DNA of 64,000 bases. Source: Cellulomonas soli. Its GTDB lineage: Bacteria > Actinomycetota > Actinomycetes > Actinomycetales > Cellulomonadaceae. Shown here one piece after another: positions 1-7,635 of the stretch. The notes below the pieces were generated by a model, which was not told the DNA's origin, did no database searches, and saw nothing but the letters and a program-made list of their open reading frames with translations. The stretch's first letter is position 1; every line of letters starts with the position of its first letter. The translations under genes were made by a program, and so were the position numbers. The stretch covers positions 310,001 to 374,000 of the forward strand of contig NZ_JACBZJ010000001.1 in the NCBI RefSeq assembly GCF_013409305.1. Reading direction: 5' to 3'.

Positions 1-1
1 G

Positions 2-601
2 CCCCCGGGCTCGGGCCCGACGCTCGTGCTCAAGTCGATCAACGCGGAGCAGCGGCCCGCCGATGCCGAGCGGCTGCGCCTCGCGGTGGCCGACCGACCT
101 GACGTCCTGCTCCTCGAGGACTTCCTGAGCCCCGACGACAGGGACTCGCTCGTCGCGGCCTGCGACGTGTACGTCTCGCTGCACCGGTCCGAGGGCCTCG
201 GCCTGACGATGGCCGAGGCGATGGCGTGGGGCAAGCCCGTGATCGCGACGGGGTACAGCGGGAACCTCCAGTTCATGTCCCACGAGAACAGCTACCTCGT
301 CCCGTGGACCCCAGGAACGATCCCTGCCGACGCGGCACCGTACCCGGCCGGTGGACGGTGGGCCGAGCCCGACCTCGACGCGGCGGCAGCGCTCATCCGC
401 CGGGTCCTCGACGACCCGGCGGAAGCCGTCGCACGGGGGCACCGCGCGGCGGCCGACATCGCACGCCTGCACTCGCCCCAGGCCGCGGGCGAGCGTGTGG
501 CCGCACGCCTGGACGCCCTGCGCGCGCGCCGACGGGTCGCCGCCACGCTCCCCGCCGTGAGCTCGATCGCCCGCCGTGCCCGCCTGCGTCTGGGTCGCTG
601 A
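2..601 (+). CDS. Glycosyltransferase, GT4-like, C-terminal part (cut by window edge)
   Basis: The reading frame is open from the left edge, so only the last 200 codons are visible. The residues LVLKSIN and the later stretch SLHRSEGLGLTMAEAMAWG followed by GKPVIATGYSGN are the C-terminal nucleotide-sugar-binding half of a GT-B glycosyltransferase, including the E-x7-E-type loop. It would transfer a sugar from a nucleotide donor to a growing polysaccharide on the cytoplasmic side of the membrane. A GTG at 26 could be read as a start, but family-typical sequence precedes it, so it is internal. The tail is rich in Arg and Ala. Donor and acceptor cannot be read from the sequence. Confidence 0.85.
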   Translation, partial: PPGSGPTLVLKSINAEQRPADAERLRLAVADRPDVLLLEDFLSPDDRDSLVAACDVYVSLHRSEGLGLTMAEAMAWGKPVIATGYSGNLQFMSHENSYLVPWTPGTIPADAAPYPAGGRWAEPDLDAAAALIRRVLDDPAEAVARGHRAAADIARLHSPQAAGERVAARLDALRARRRVAATLPAVSSIARRARLRLGR

Positions 602-688
602 GTCGGACCCGACGCCGGCGCCATCGGCTACGCTCTGCCCCGAATCACCCGCCGCCGGCGAGTCCACGACGCAGGGAGCCTCGACCAC

Positions 689-1306
689 GTGAGCCGTGTC
701 GTCATCGTCGGGAACGGCGGGCACGCGCGGGCCTGCCTCGACGCGTGGAACCCTGCGGCAGGGACCCCGGTCGGCTGCGTGGGCCCGGACCCGGCGGACG
801 CCCTGGGCGTGCCCTACCTCGGCGACGACTCCGACCTGGAGCACCTCGTGCAGGACGGCACGTCGCACGCGTTCGTCGCCCTCGGCTCCAACCGCGTGCG
901 ACGCGAGCTGACCTCGAGGTGCCTGGACGCCGGTCTGGTCATGACGACCGTCATCGCCCCCAGCGCCCAGGTCGGGGCCACCGCCCGTGTCGGGGCGGGT
1001 ACGATCGTGCTGCACAAAGCGGTCGTCGGCGCCAACGTCGTCCTCGGTGCCGGCTCGATCGTGAACACCGCCGCGAGCGTGGACCACGACTGCGTCGTGG
1101 GGGACTTCGTCCACATCGCTCCGGGCGTCCACCTGGCCGGCACGGTCCACGTCGGCGACGGTGCCATGATCGGGATCGGCGCGAGCGTCGTCCCGGGCGT
1201 CTCGATCGGTGCCGGCGCCGTCGTCGGCGCCGGGGCCGTCGTGCTGAAGGACGTTCCCGCCGGGAGCACAGTCGTCGGAGTACCTGCACAGGAGTTGAGG
1301 TCTTGA
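689..1306 (+). CDS. NeuD/PglD-family sugar N-acyltransferase
   Basis: A 205-residue protein. Residues 1-95 form a small Rossmann-like domain (VVIVGNGGHAR at the N terminus). Residues 95-205 are a left-handed beta-helix of hexapeptide repeats (IGAGAVVGAGAVV) ending in VVGVPAQ. His133 in VDHDC lies where PglD has its catalytic base. The family transfers an acetyl or other acyl group from CoA to the amino group of a nucleotide-linked amino sugar. The next gene is a perosamine-synthase-like aminotransferase whose start overlaps this stop, so GDP-perosamine is the likely substrate (a PerB-like role). Start GTG 689 has AGGGAG at 673-678. The exact acyl donor is unknown. Confidence 0.85.
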   Translation: MSRVVIVGNGGHARACLDAWNPAAGTPVGCVGPDPADALGVPYLGDDSDLEHLVQDGTSHAFVALGSNRVRRELTSRCLDAGLVMTTVIAPSAQVGATARVGAGTIVLHKAVVGANVVLGAGSIVNTAASVDHDCVVGDFVHIAPGVHLAGTVHVGDGAMIGIGASVVPGVSIGAGAVVGAGAVVLKDVPAGSTVVGVPAQELRS

Positions 1307-2412
1307 TCCCTATCGCGAGCCCGGACCTGTCCGGCAACGAGTCGCAGAACGTCGCGCAGTGCCTGGAGTCCACGTGGATCTCCTCGGCAGGGCGGTTCAT
1401 CTCGGAGTTCGAGGACGCGTTCGCCAAGGTCGCCGGAACGCGTCATGCCGTCGCGACGAACAACGGCACGACCGCGCTCCACCTCGCGCTGGTCGCCGCA
1501 GGGGTCGGACCGGGCGACGAGGTCATCGTGCCTGCCCTGACGTACATCGCCACGGCGAACGCCGTGCGCTACTGCGGCGCCACGCCTGTCTTCGCCGACG
1601 TCGTCGCCGACACGATGAACATCGACCCGGCCGACATCGAGCACCGGATCACCGAGCGGACGAAGGTCGTCGTGCCCGTGCACCTGTACGGGCACCCGGC
1701 GGACATGAGCCCGATCATGGAGGTCGCGCAGCGGCACGGCCTCACGGTGATCGAGGACGCGGCCGAGGCCCACGCGTCGAGGATCGACGGGCGTCCGGTC
1801 GGCTCGATCGGCCACCTCGGTGTGTTCAGCTTCTTCGGCAACAAGATCGTCACCACGGGTGAGGGCGGCGCCGTCACGACGGACGACGACGAGATGGCCG
1901 CTCGCCTGCGCCTGCTGCGCGGGCAGGGCATGGACCCGCAGCGCCGCTACTGGTTCCCGGTCGTCGGCTTCAACTACCGGATGACGAACGTCGCCGCAGC
2001 CATCGGTGTCGCCCAGATCGAACGCATCGACGCCCTGCTGGCGCGCCGCACGCAGATCGCCAGGCTGTACACGGACCTGCTCGCGGGCGCCGAAGGCATC
2101 GCACTGCCCGTGGAGCGACCGAACGCCCAGCGCGTGGACTGGCTGTACACGGTGCAGATCACCGGCTTCACGAGCGACCAGCGCAACCGGCTCATCGACC
2201 TCCTCGCCGAGGACGGGATCGAGACGCGCCCGGTGTTCTACCCCTTGCACCTCATGCCGCCGTACGAGTCGACCCCGGCGCTGCACTTCCCGGTGGCGGA
2301 GCAGGTCGGTGCGGAGGGGATCTCGCTGCCGACGCACACGCTGCTCAGCGACGAGGACGTCCGGACCGTCACGGACGCGCTCGTCGCGCGCGTGGCCCAG
2401 CTGCGCGCCTGA
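1303..2412 (+). CDS. rfbE: GDP-perosamine synthase-like DegT/DnrJ/EryC1 aminotransferase
   Basis: A 369-residue PLP enzyme of the usual family length. STWISS, NNGTTALHLAL, GDEVIVPALTYIA, VHLYGHP and FFGNK (PLP lysine about residue 181) followed by TTGEGG match the GDP-perosamine synthases (RfbE/Per) closely. The reaction converts GDP-4-keto-6-deoxymannose plus glutamate to GDP-perosamine. The start is a TTG overlapping the preceding stop (TTGA), with GGAG at 1291-1294. No earlier in-frame start gives a family-like N terminus. A Gmd that would supply the substrate is encoded at 13,529-14,515, and the preceding acyltransferase fits the following step. A different 4-keto sugar substrate remains possible. 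Confidence 0.82.
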   Translation: MIPIASPDLSGNESQNVAQCLESTWISSAGRFISEFEDAFAKVAGTRHAVATNNGTTALHLALVAAGVGPGDEVIVPALTYIATANAVRYCGATPVFADVVADTMNIDPADIEHRITERTKVVVPVHLYGHPADMSPIMEVAQRHGLTVIEDAAEAHASRIDGRPVGSIGHLGVFSFFGNKIVTTGEGGAVTTDDDEMAARLRLLRGQGMDPQRRYWFPVVGFNYRMTNVAAAIGVAQIERIDALLARRTQIARLYTDLLAGAEGIALPVERPNAQRVDWLYTVQITGFTSDQRNRLIDLLAEDGIETRPVFYPLHLMPPYESTPALHFPVAEQVGAEGISLPTHTLLSDEDVRTVTDALVARVAQLRA

Positions 2413-2450
2413 CGTCCACCCCGCCCGACAGCCACGAGGTCGTGACAGCC

Positions 2451-4091
2451 ATGCCTGAGAGCCCCTTCGTCTCGTACGCCCAGCACGGCGAGGACGTCAT
2501 CCTGTGGCGTGCGTTCGGTGGACGCACGGACGGCACCTACGTCGACGTGGGCGCCTACGACCCGACCGCCGACTCCGTGACCCGCGCGCTCTACGAACGT
2601 GGGTGGCACGGGGTCAACATCGAGCCCGGGCCGGGCCGCATCGACTCCTTCGAGGACGCACGGCCCCGCGACGTGAACCTGGCGATCGCCATCGGTGACG
2701 AGGACGGCACCGCGACGCTGACGATCCCCGACCTGCCGGGGTGGTCGTCGCTCCTGCCCGAGGACCGCACGGGCGTGGACCCTGCCACGGCACGGCACGT
2801 GGAGGTGCCCGTGCGGCGGCTCGACACGTTGCTCCCCGAGCTCGGGCTCGAGCACGTCGACGTGCTGAAGATCGACGTGGAGGGCAACGAGCCGGCGGTC
2901 GTCCGCGGCCTCCTCGGGGGCCCGGTCCGGCCCACGGTCTGCGTGGTCGAGGGCGTGGCTCCGGGCGTAGGCCGCGTCGCGGGCGACGAGGCCGTCGCGC
3001 TGCTCGTCGAGGTGGGTTACCGGCACTGCCTCTTCGACGGGCTCAATCACTACCTGACCCTGGACGACACCCTCGCGGACGCCCTTGCGATCCCGGCGAG
3101 CCCGATCGACGCGTACGTCCCGATCGGCGTGCAGCTTCTCGTGGACGAACGTGCACAGCTGCACGCGCGGATCGAGGAGCTCGCCGCGCAGATCGAGGGG
3201 CGCGTCGCCGTGACCCCCGCCGAGTCCCCCGCTCGCGGGGAGGACGCGGAGGACCTTCCCGTCCCGGCCGCCGCGGACCCCGGCCGACCGCCGGCCCCCG
3301 CGGAGCTCGACGCGTCCGCCACGGCGCCCGTGCACCCGGCGGCGCGGAGCGAGGAGCGTACGGCGCGGAGGCGCAGCACGGTCGGCCGCATCCTCGGCGG
3401 CGGGCAGGAGGACGCCATCGCCCTGGCCGTCGGGCCGCAGCCTCACCTCCTCGACGCCGGCCCGCTCCCCGCCGACGCCGCGGTGGCACTCCTCTACCGC
3501 GAGATCCTCGGGCGGGAGGTGGACGAAGCGGGCCTGCAGGGCTGGACCGATCAGCTGGGCGCCGGTACCTCACTGGTCCAGGTCGCACGAGGACTGCTCG
3601 GCTCCGCGGAGTTCGCCGCCCGGCCGGCGGCCGTGCGCGCGACGACCCTCGCCGCGGTCGACGAGTGGCAGCTCACCGTGGCCCGCCAGGAGGTGGCTGC
3701 CCCGTACCGCGCGCGGCTCGGTGTGCTCGGTGGAGGCACCGTGCACGACGAGATCCTCGTCCGAGCGCTCTTCGCCGCGGGTCTGCACCGCGAGCCGACG
3801 ACGCAGGAGCTGCACATCGAGGCGGACAAGCTCCGTTCCGGCATCGGGAGGGACACGCTCGTGGGCGCCTTCGGCGACCGGCCCGATGTCCGCGCCCGGC
3901 TCCTCGGCACGATCCCGACGAGCGTGCGGCAGCGGCTGCGTCGGCTCGTCGAGCACGGCGCCTCGGCTGCCGCGTTCCGGTCGCTCGTCGCCGAGGCCGA
4001 GTCAAGGCTCCTCGGCGCGCTCCTCACCGATGAGAGCTCTGTGCAGGAGCACGCACCGCTGACCGTGGCGGGCGCGGGCGGCGACGCGTAG
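2451..4091 (+). CDS. FkbM-family methyltransferase fused to DUF4214 region
   Basis: About 546 residues. The first 240 form an FkbM-type SAM-dependent methyltransferase: YAQHGEDVILWRAF, then YVDVGAYDP (the glycine-rich SAM motif), GVNIEPGP, and DVLKIDVEGNE near residue 140. A low-complexity Ala/Pro/Glu linker follows (about 245-330). Then comes a DUF4214 unit (LLYREILGREVDEAG) and a weaker second copy near residue 430 (LHREPTTQEL). FkbM enzymes O-methylate sugars or lipids, so it may methylate the polysaccharide made here. ATG 2451 is preferred over GTG 2442 because GAGG at 2436-2439 lies 11 bases from the ATG but only 2 from the GTG. The last base overlaps the next gene's start. Confidence 0.85.
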   Translation: MPESPFVSYAQHGEDVILWRAFGGRTDGTYVDVGAYDPTADSVTRALYERGWHGVNIEPGPGRIDSFEDARPRDVNLAIAIGDEDGTATLTIPDLPGWSSLLPEDRTGVDPATARHVEVPVRRLDTLLPELGLEHVDVLKIDVEGNEPAVVRGLLGGPVRPTVCVVEGVAPGVGRVAGDEAVALLVEVGYRHCLFDGLNHYLTLDDTLADALAIPASPIDAYVPIGVQLLVDERAQLHARIEELAAQIEGRVAVTPAESPARGEDAEDLPVPAAADPGRPPAPAELDASATAPVHPAARSEERTARRRSTVGRILGGGQEDAIALAVGPQPHLLDAGPLPADAAVALLYREILGREVDEAGLQGWTDQLGAGTSLVQVARGLLGSAEFAARPAAVRATTLAAVDEWQLTVARQEVAAPYRARLGVLGGGTVHDEILVRALFAAGLHREPTTQELHIEADKLRSGIGRDTLVGAFGDRPDVRARLLGTIPTSVRQRLRRLVEHGASAAAFRSLVAEAESRLLGALLTDESSVQEHAPLTVAGAGGDA

Positions 4092-5140
4092 TGCGGGTCG
4101 TCATCGCGTCGACCACGGTTCCTCACATCAACGGGGGTGGGCGGCTGATCGTCGAGTGGACCGCGGCGGCCATGCGCGAGCACGGCCACGAGGTGGAGGA
4201 GTTCTACCTGCCGTTCCCGACGTCGGTCCGCCCTGACCTGTCGGCCGTGGTCGGCCTGCGCGCCATGCCGTTCGCGGGGGCCGGCGACCGGCTCGTCGCG
4301 ATCCGCTGGCCCGCCCACCTGATCCGTCACGAGAACAAGGCGACCTGGTTCATCCACCACTACCGCCAGCTGTTCGACCTGTGGGACACCCCGTACCGTG
4401 ACGTCCCGGCCAACGCCGAGGGCATCGCGTACCGCGAGGCGCTGCGCCGCATCGACAACCTCGGCCTCGCCGAGTCGCAGTCGCTCTTCACGAACTCGCT
4501 CATCGTGCGCGACCGTGTCCGGCAGTACAACGGTCTGGAGGCCGAGCCACTCTTCCCCCCGTTGGGCGGCGACACGAGCAGGTTCCACCAGGGACCGGTG
4601 GGCGACTACGTCTTCTACCCGAGCCGCGTCACGCCGATCAAGCGGCAGCTCATCGCGGTCGAGGCCATGCGCTACACGACCTCCGGCGTGCGGCTGGTGA
4701 TCGCCGGAAAGCCTGAGGTCGCGCCGTACGAGCACCAGCTCCGGGCCTACGTGCGCGAGCACGGCCTGGAGGACCGCGTGGAGCTGCGGATGGGGTGGCT
4801 CGACGAGGAGGACAAGATCTCCCTGCTCGCCGGCTGCCTGGCTCTCGCCTACCTGCCCGTGGACGAGGACTCCTACGGCTACCCGTCGCTCGAGGCGTCG
4901 CACAGCGCCAAGCCGATCGTGACGCTGACCGACGCGGGCGGCGCGCTGGAGTTCGTGCGGGACGGTGTGGAGGGTCTCGTCGCGGAGCCGGACCCGCGAC
5001 GCCTCGCCGAGGCGTTCGACCGCCTGTACGAGGACCGTGAGGAGACCGGCCGCATGGGTGAGCGCAGCCACGCCCGTCGTGCCGAGCTGAACATCGCCTG
5101 GCCGCACGTCATCGACCGTCTCCTGGGGCTGGGCGCGTGA
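4091..5140 (+). CDS. Glycosyltransferase family 4
   Basis: A 349-residue GT-B enzyme. The N terminus VVIASTTVPHINGGGRLIVEW is typical of GT4 acceptor domains. The C-terminal half has SRVTPIKRQ, RLVIAGKPE and YLPVDEDSYGYPSLEASHS, the donor-binding loop with two acidic residues. It should add one sugar to the lipid-linked polysaccharide on the cytoplasmic face. GTG 4091 overlaps the upstream stop by one base, so translation is probably coupled. The next gene is a clear paralogue sharing the YLPVDEDSYGY block and general layout, which suggests a tandem duplication followed by divergence. The transferred sugar is not predictable. Confidence 0.88.
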   Translation: MRVVIASTTVPHINGGGRLIVEWTAAAMREHGHEVEEFYLPFPTSVRPDLSAVVGLRAMPFAGAGDRLVAIRWPAHLIRHENKATWFIHHYRQLFDLWDTPYRDVPANAEGIAYREALRRIDNLGLAESQSLFTNSLIVRDRVRQYNGLEAEPLFPPLGGDTSRFHQGPVGDYVFYPSRVTPIKRQLIAVEAMRYTTSGVRLVIAGKPEVAPYEHQLRAYVREHGLEDRVELRMGWLDEEDKISLLAGCLALAYLPVDEDSYGYPSLEASHSAKPIVTLTDAGGALEFVRDGVEGLVAEPDPRRLAEAFDRLYEDREETGRMGERSHARRAELNIAWPHVIDRLLGLGA

Positions 5141-6162
5141 AGATCCTCGTCGCGAACAATGCGGCACCCTTCGTCCGTGGCGGTGCCGAGCTCCTGGCGG
5201 ACCGGCTCGTCCTCGAGCTCCGGCGCGCCGGGCACGAGGCCGAGCTGCTGCGCCTCCCGCTCGGTGACGACCCCGAGCAGATCCGCGACGGCATCACGGC
5301 CGCCGCGCTGCTCGACGTCGTGAACGTCGACCGGGTCATCGGCCTGAAGTTCCCGGCGTACCTCATCCCGCACCACGACGTGGTGATCTGGCTCGTGCAC
5401 CAGTTCCGGCAGGCCTACGACCCACCGCCCGTCGGGTGGCAGAGCGACCCGCGGACCGATCCCGTCGTGGCCGCTGTCCGCGCCTCTGACGCGCGCGCCT
5501 TCGAGCAGGCGAACCGCATCTACGCGATCTCCCCGATGATCGCCGAGCGGCTCAGGACGGCGAACGGCATCGAGGCCGAGGTGCTGCTGACCCCGCCGCA
5601 CGCCGACGCGCCCTATCGTTGCGCCGAGTCCGAGGACTTCCTGGTGGCGCTCGGCCGGATCTCCGCCGGCAAGCGCCAGCACCTGGCGGTCGCCGCGATG
5701 GCGCATGCGGCTCCGGGGTACCGCCTGGTCGTGGCCGGCGCCCCGGACGACGACGCCGCGCTCGACGCCCTGCAGCGCGAGATCGACGCGCACGGTCTCG
5801 CCGACCGTGTCGAGCTCGTCCCACGGTTCATCAGCGACCAGGAGAAGCTGGACCTGCTCGCGCGCTCCATCGGCTCGGTCTACCTTCCCGTGGACGAGGA
5901 CTCCTACGGCTACGTCTGCTACGAGGCTGCGATGTCGAGCAAGCCGTCGATCACGGCGACGGACTCCGGAGGCACGTTGACTCTCGTCGACCACGGACGC
6001 ACCGGCCTGGTCGCCGACCCCCGCCCGGAGGAGCTGGCCCAGGCGTTCGACCGTCTCGCGAGCGACCGGGCGGCGGCACGCACCATGGGCGAGGGCGCCC
6101 GAGCGCTCGCGCTGGACCTGAACCTGTCGTGGCAGCACGTGATCGAGGAGCTCACGCGATGA
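5137..6162 (+). CDS. Glycosyltransferase family 4 (paralogue of preceding gene)
   Basis: A 341-residue GT-B enzyme. It begins KILVANNAAPFVRGGAELLAD. A middle segment LVHQFRQAYD resembles the FIHHYRQLFD segment of its neighbour. The C-terminal domain contains LGRISAGKRQ, YRLVVAGAPD and YLPVDEDSYGYVCYEAAMSS, then STGD-free sequence leading to TDSGGTLTLV. It overlaps the previous gene by the 4-base GTGA, and the next gene starts inside its stop codon. Function is transfer of a nucleotide-activated sugar to the growing glycan. Similarity to the previous protein suggests related donors or successive linkages; this is inference. Confidence 0.88.
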   Translation: MKILVANNAAPFVRGGAELLADRLVLELRRAGHEAELLRLPLGDDPEQIRDGITAAALLDVVNVDRVIGLKFPAYLIPHHDVVIWLVHQFRQAYDPPPVGWQSDPRTDPVVAAVRASDARAFEQANRIYAISPMIAERLRTANGIEAEVLLTPPHADAPYRCAESEDFLVALGRISAGKRQHLAVAAMAHAAPGYRLVVAGAPDDDAALDALQREIDAHGLADRVELVPRFISDQEKLDLLARSIGSVYLPVDEDSYGYVCYEAAMSSKPSITATDSGGTLTLVDHGRTGLVADPRPEELAQAFDRLASDRAAARTMGEGARALALDLNLSWQHVIEELTR

Positions 6163-7475
6163 AGGTCGCCATGGTCACGCCGATGTCCCCGGACTCGGCG
6201 ATCGCGGACGTCATGCTCCAGACCGTGCTCCCGCTCGCGAGCCACTGGCAGCTGGACGTGTGGACGCCGACCGAGGGCGAGCTACGACCCTGTCCCGTCC
6301 CGGTGCACCGCTTCGAGGACACCCACCCCGAGGTGGTCGCGGCGCTCGAGCGGTACGACGTGGTGGTGCACGTGCTCGGGGACAGCCCCCTGCACACCCG
6401 CATCCTGCCCCTGGCGATCGCGGTCCCCGGCCTCGTCGTCCTGCACGACGCCTCGATCACGAACCTCGTGCGCCACACCGCGATCGACCGGGGCTTCCTC
6501 GCCGAGCTCGTCCGCGGTGTGCGGGCCGAGCACGGGCCCGGAGCCGCTGAGGTCCTCAGGACCGGAGCCCCCGAGGACCGCCCCGGAGGCTGGATGCAGT
6601 TCTGCGCCGACGTCCCGCTGGACGGCACGGTGCTCGAGCGGAGCCTCGGGGCGGTCGTGCACTCCGACTGGCATGCCCGCCGGGTCGACGGTCGCTCGCT
6701 CGGCGACGTGACCGTCGCACGGCTCCCCGTGCCGACCAACCGCACCCACACCCCCGCACGCGACGAGGCGTCCGCGCTGCTCGACACCCTGAAGGCCGAC
6801 GACGTGCTCGTCGTGACCGTGGGATCCGTCAATGCCAACCGGCACATCGACGAGATGCTCGAGGCGACGGCCGGCGACGAGCTGCTGGCCCGCCGCGTGC
6901 GGCTGTGGGCGATCGGTGCCGCCGAGGACGACGAGGCCGCCCGTCTGCGCGCGACGGCCGACCGGCTCGGGCTCTCCGATCGCTTCGACATCACCGGCCG
7001 GGTCACCGACGGCGTCCTCGCCGCGCTGCTCGATCGTGCGCACGTCGGTTTCGCCCTGCGCGACCCCGTCCTCGAGGGCCAGTCGGCGTCGGTCCTGACC
7101 CAGATGGAGGCCGGTCTTCCCGTGGTCGTGTACGACCACGCGCACTACTCCGAGCTGCCGGCCGACGCGGTCGTGAAGGTGGACCCCGCGACGGGTGCGC
7201 GTGGCGTCGCCGCGGCCCTCCGTCGGCTGGTCGACGAACCCGACCTTCGGGCGCGGCTGGGCGCCCGGGCGCGCGCCCACGTGCTCGAGGAACGCACGCC
7301 CGAGGCCTACGCCGACGCGCTGCGTGAGGCCGCGTCGCTCGCCATGGCGGCCCGTCCGCTGCTGCACGTCACCTCGGACGTGGCCGCCCGGCTCGCCCGC
7401 CTGGACCTCGACACGGTACCGGCCGTCGTGGACTCCGTCATGGACGTGCTGTTCGAGCTCTACGACCTGGCGTGA
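6159..7475 (+). CDS. Glycosyltransferase, GT4-like
   Basis: A 438-residue GT-B-like protein starting at the ATG inside an ATGA overlap. The N terminus KVAMVTPMSPDSAIAD and the segments VVHVLGDSP and VVLHDASITNLV are typical of GT4 relatives that act on cell-wall polymers. The donor domain has VVTVGSVNANRHIDEM, DITGRVTDG and SVLTQMEAGLPVVVYD. It is the last gene of a tightly packed run that begins before the window and is followed by a hairpin at 7,481-7,504. The usual E-x7-E loop is altered (EGQSASVLTQMEAG), so donor use may differ from its two neighbours. Confidence 0.8.
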   Translation: MKVAMVTPMSPDSAIADVMLQTVLPLASHWQLDVWTPTEGELRPCPVPVHRFEDTHPEVVAALERYDVVVHVLGDSPLHTRILPLAIAVPGLVVLHDASITNLVRHTAIDRGFLAELVRGVRAEHGPGAAEVLRTGAPEDRPGGWMQFCADVPLDGTVLERSLGAVVHSDWHARRVDGRSLGDVTVARLPVPTNRTHTPARDEASALLDTLKADDVLVVTVGSVNANRHIDEMLEATAGDELLARRVRLWAIGAAEDDEAARLRATADRLGLSDRFDITGRVTDGVLAALLDRAHVGFALRDPVLEGQSASVLTQMEAGLPVVVYDHAHYSELPADAVVKVDPATGARGVAAALRRLVDEPDLRARLGARARAHVLEERTPEAYADALREAASLAMAARPLLHVTSDVAARLARLDLDTVPAVVDSVMDVLFELYDLA

Positions 7476-7480
7476 GCCAG

Positions 7481-7504
7481 CGGCGCCCACGGTACGGGGC
7501 GCCG
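7481..7504 (+). terminator. Hairpin after the glycosyltransferase run
   Basis: A perfect 8-base stem (CGGCGCCC and GGGCGCCG) encloses an 8-base loop, 5 bases after the TGA of the preceding gene. There is no T tract, which is common for terminators in high-G+C actinomycetes. A TATCCT hexamer at 7,507-7,512 follows directly and could be the -10 element of the next gene. Confidence 0.6.
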
Positions 7505-7635
7505 GATATCCTCTGACGCGGATCTCGTCGTGCCTGCGCCGGCGTCATCCCGACCGGGGCGGGCCCACCGCCCAGCCGACCGCGCCAGCGGCCGGCCCTG
7601 TGGCCGCCCGAGCGGCCCGCCGAGATGTGGAGACC

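Noticed and set aside
814..2337. A 500-codon minus-strand open frame across the acyltransferase and aminotransferase genes
   Set aside because: Both plus-strand genes have full family motifs and plausible ribosome-binding sites. The antisense frame has none.
2442..2450. GTG 2442 as the start of the FkbM gene
   Set aside because: The GAGG ribosome-binding site would be only 2 bases away, while ATG 2451 has a more workable 11-base spacing.
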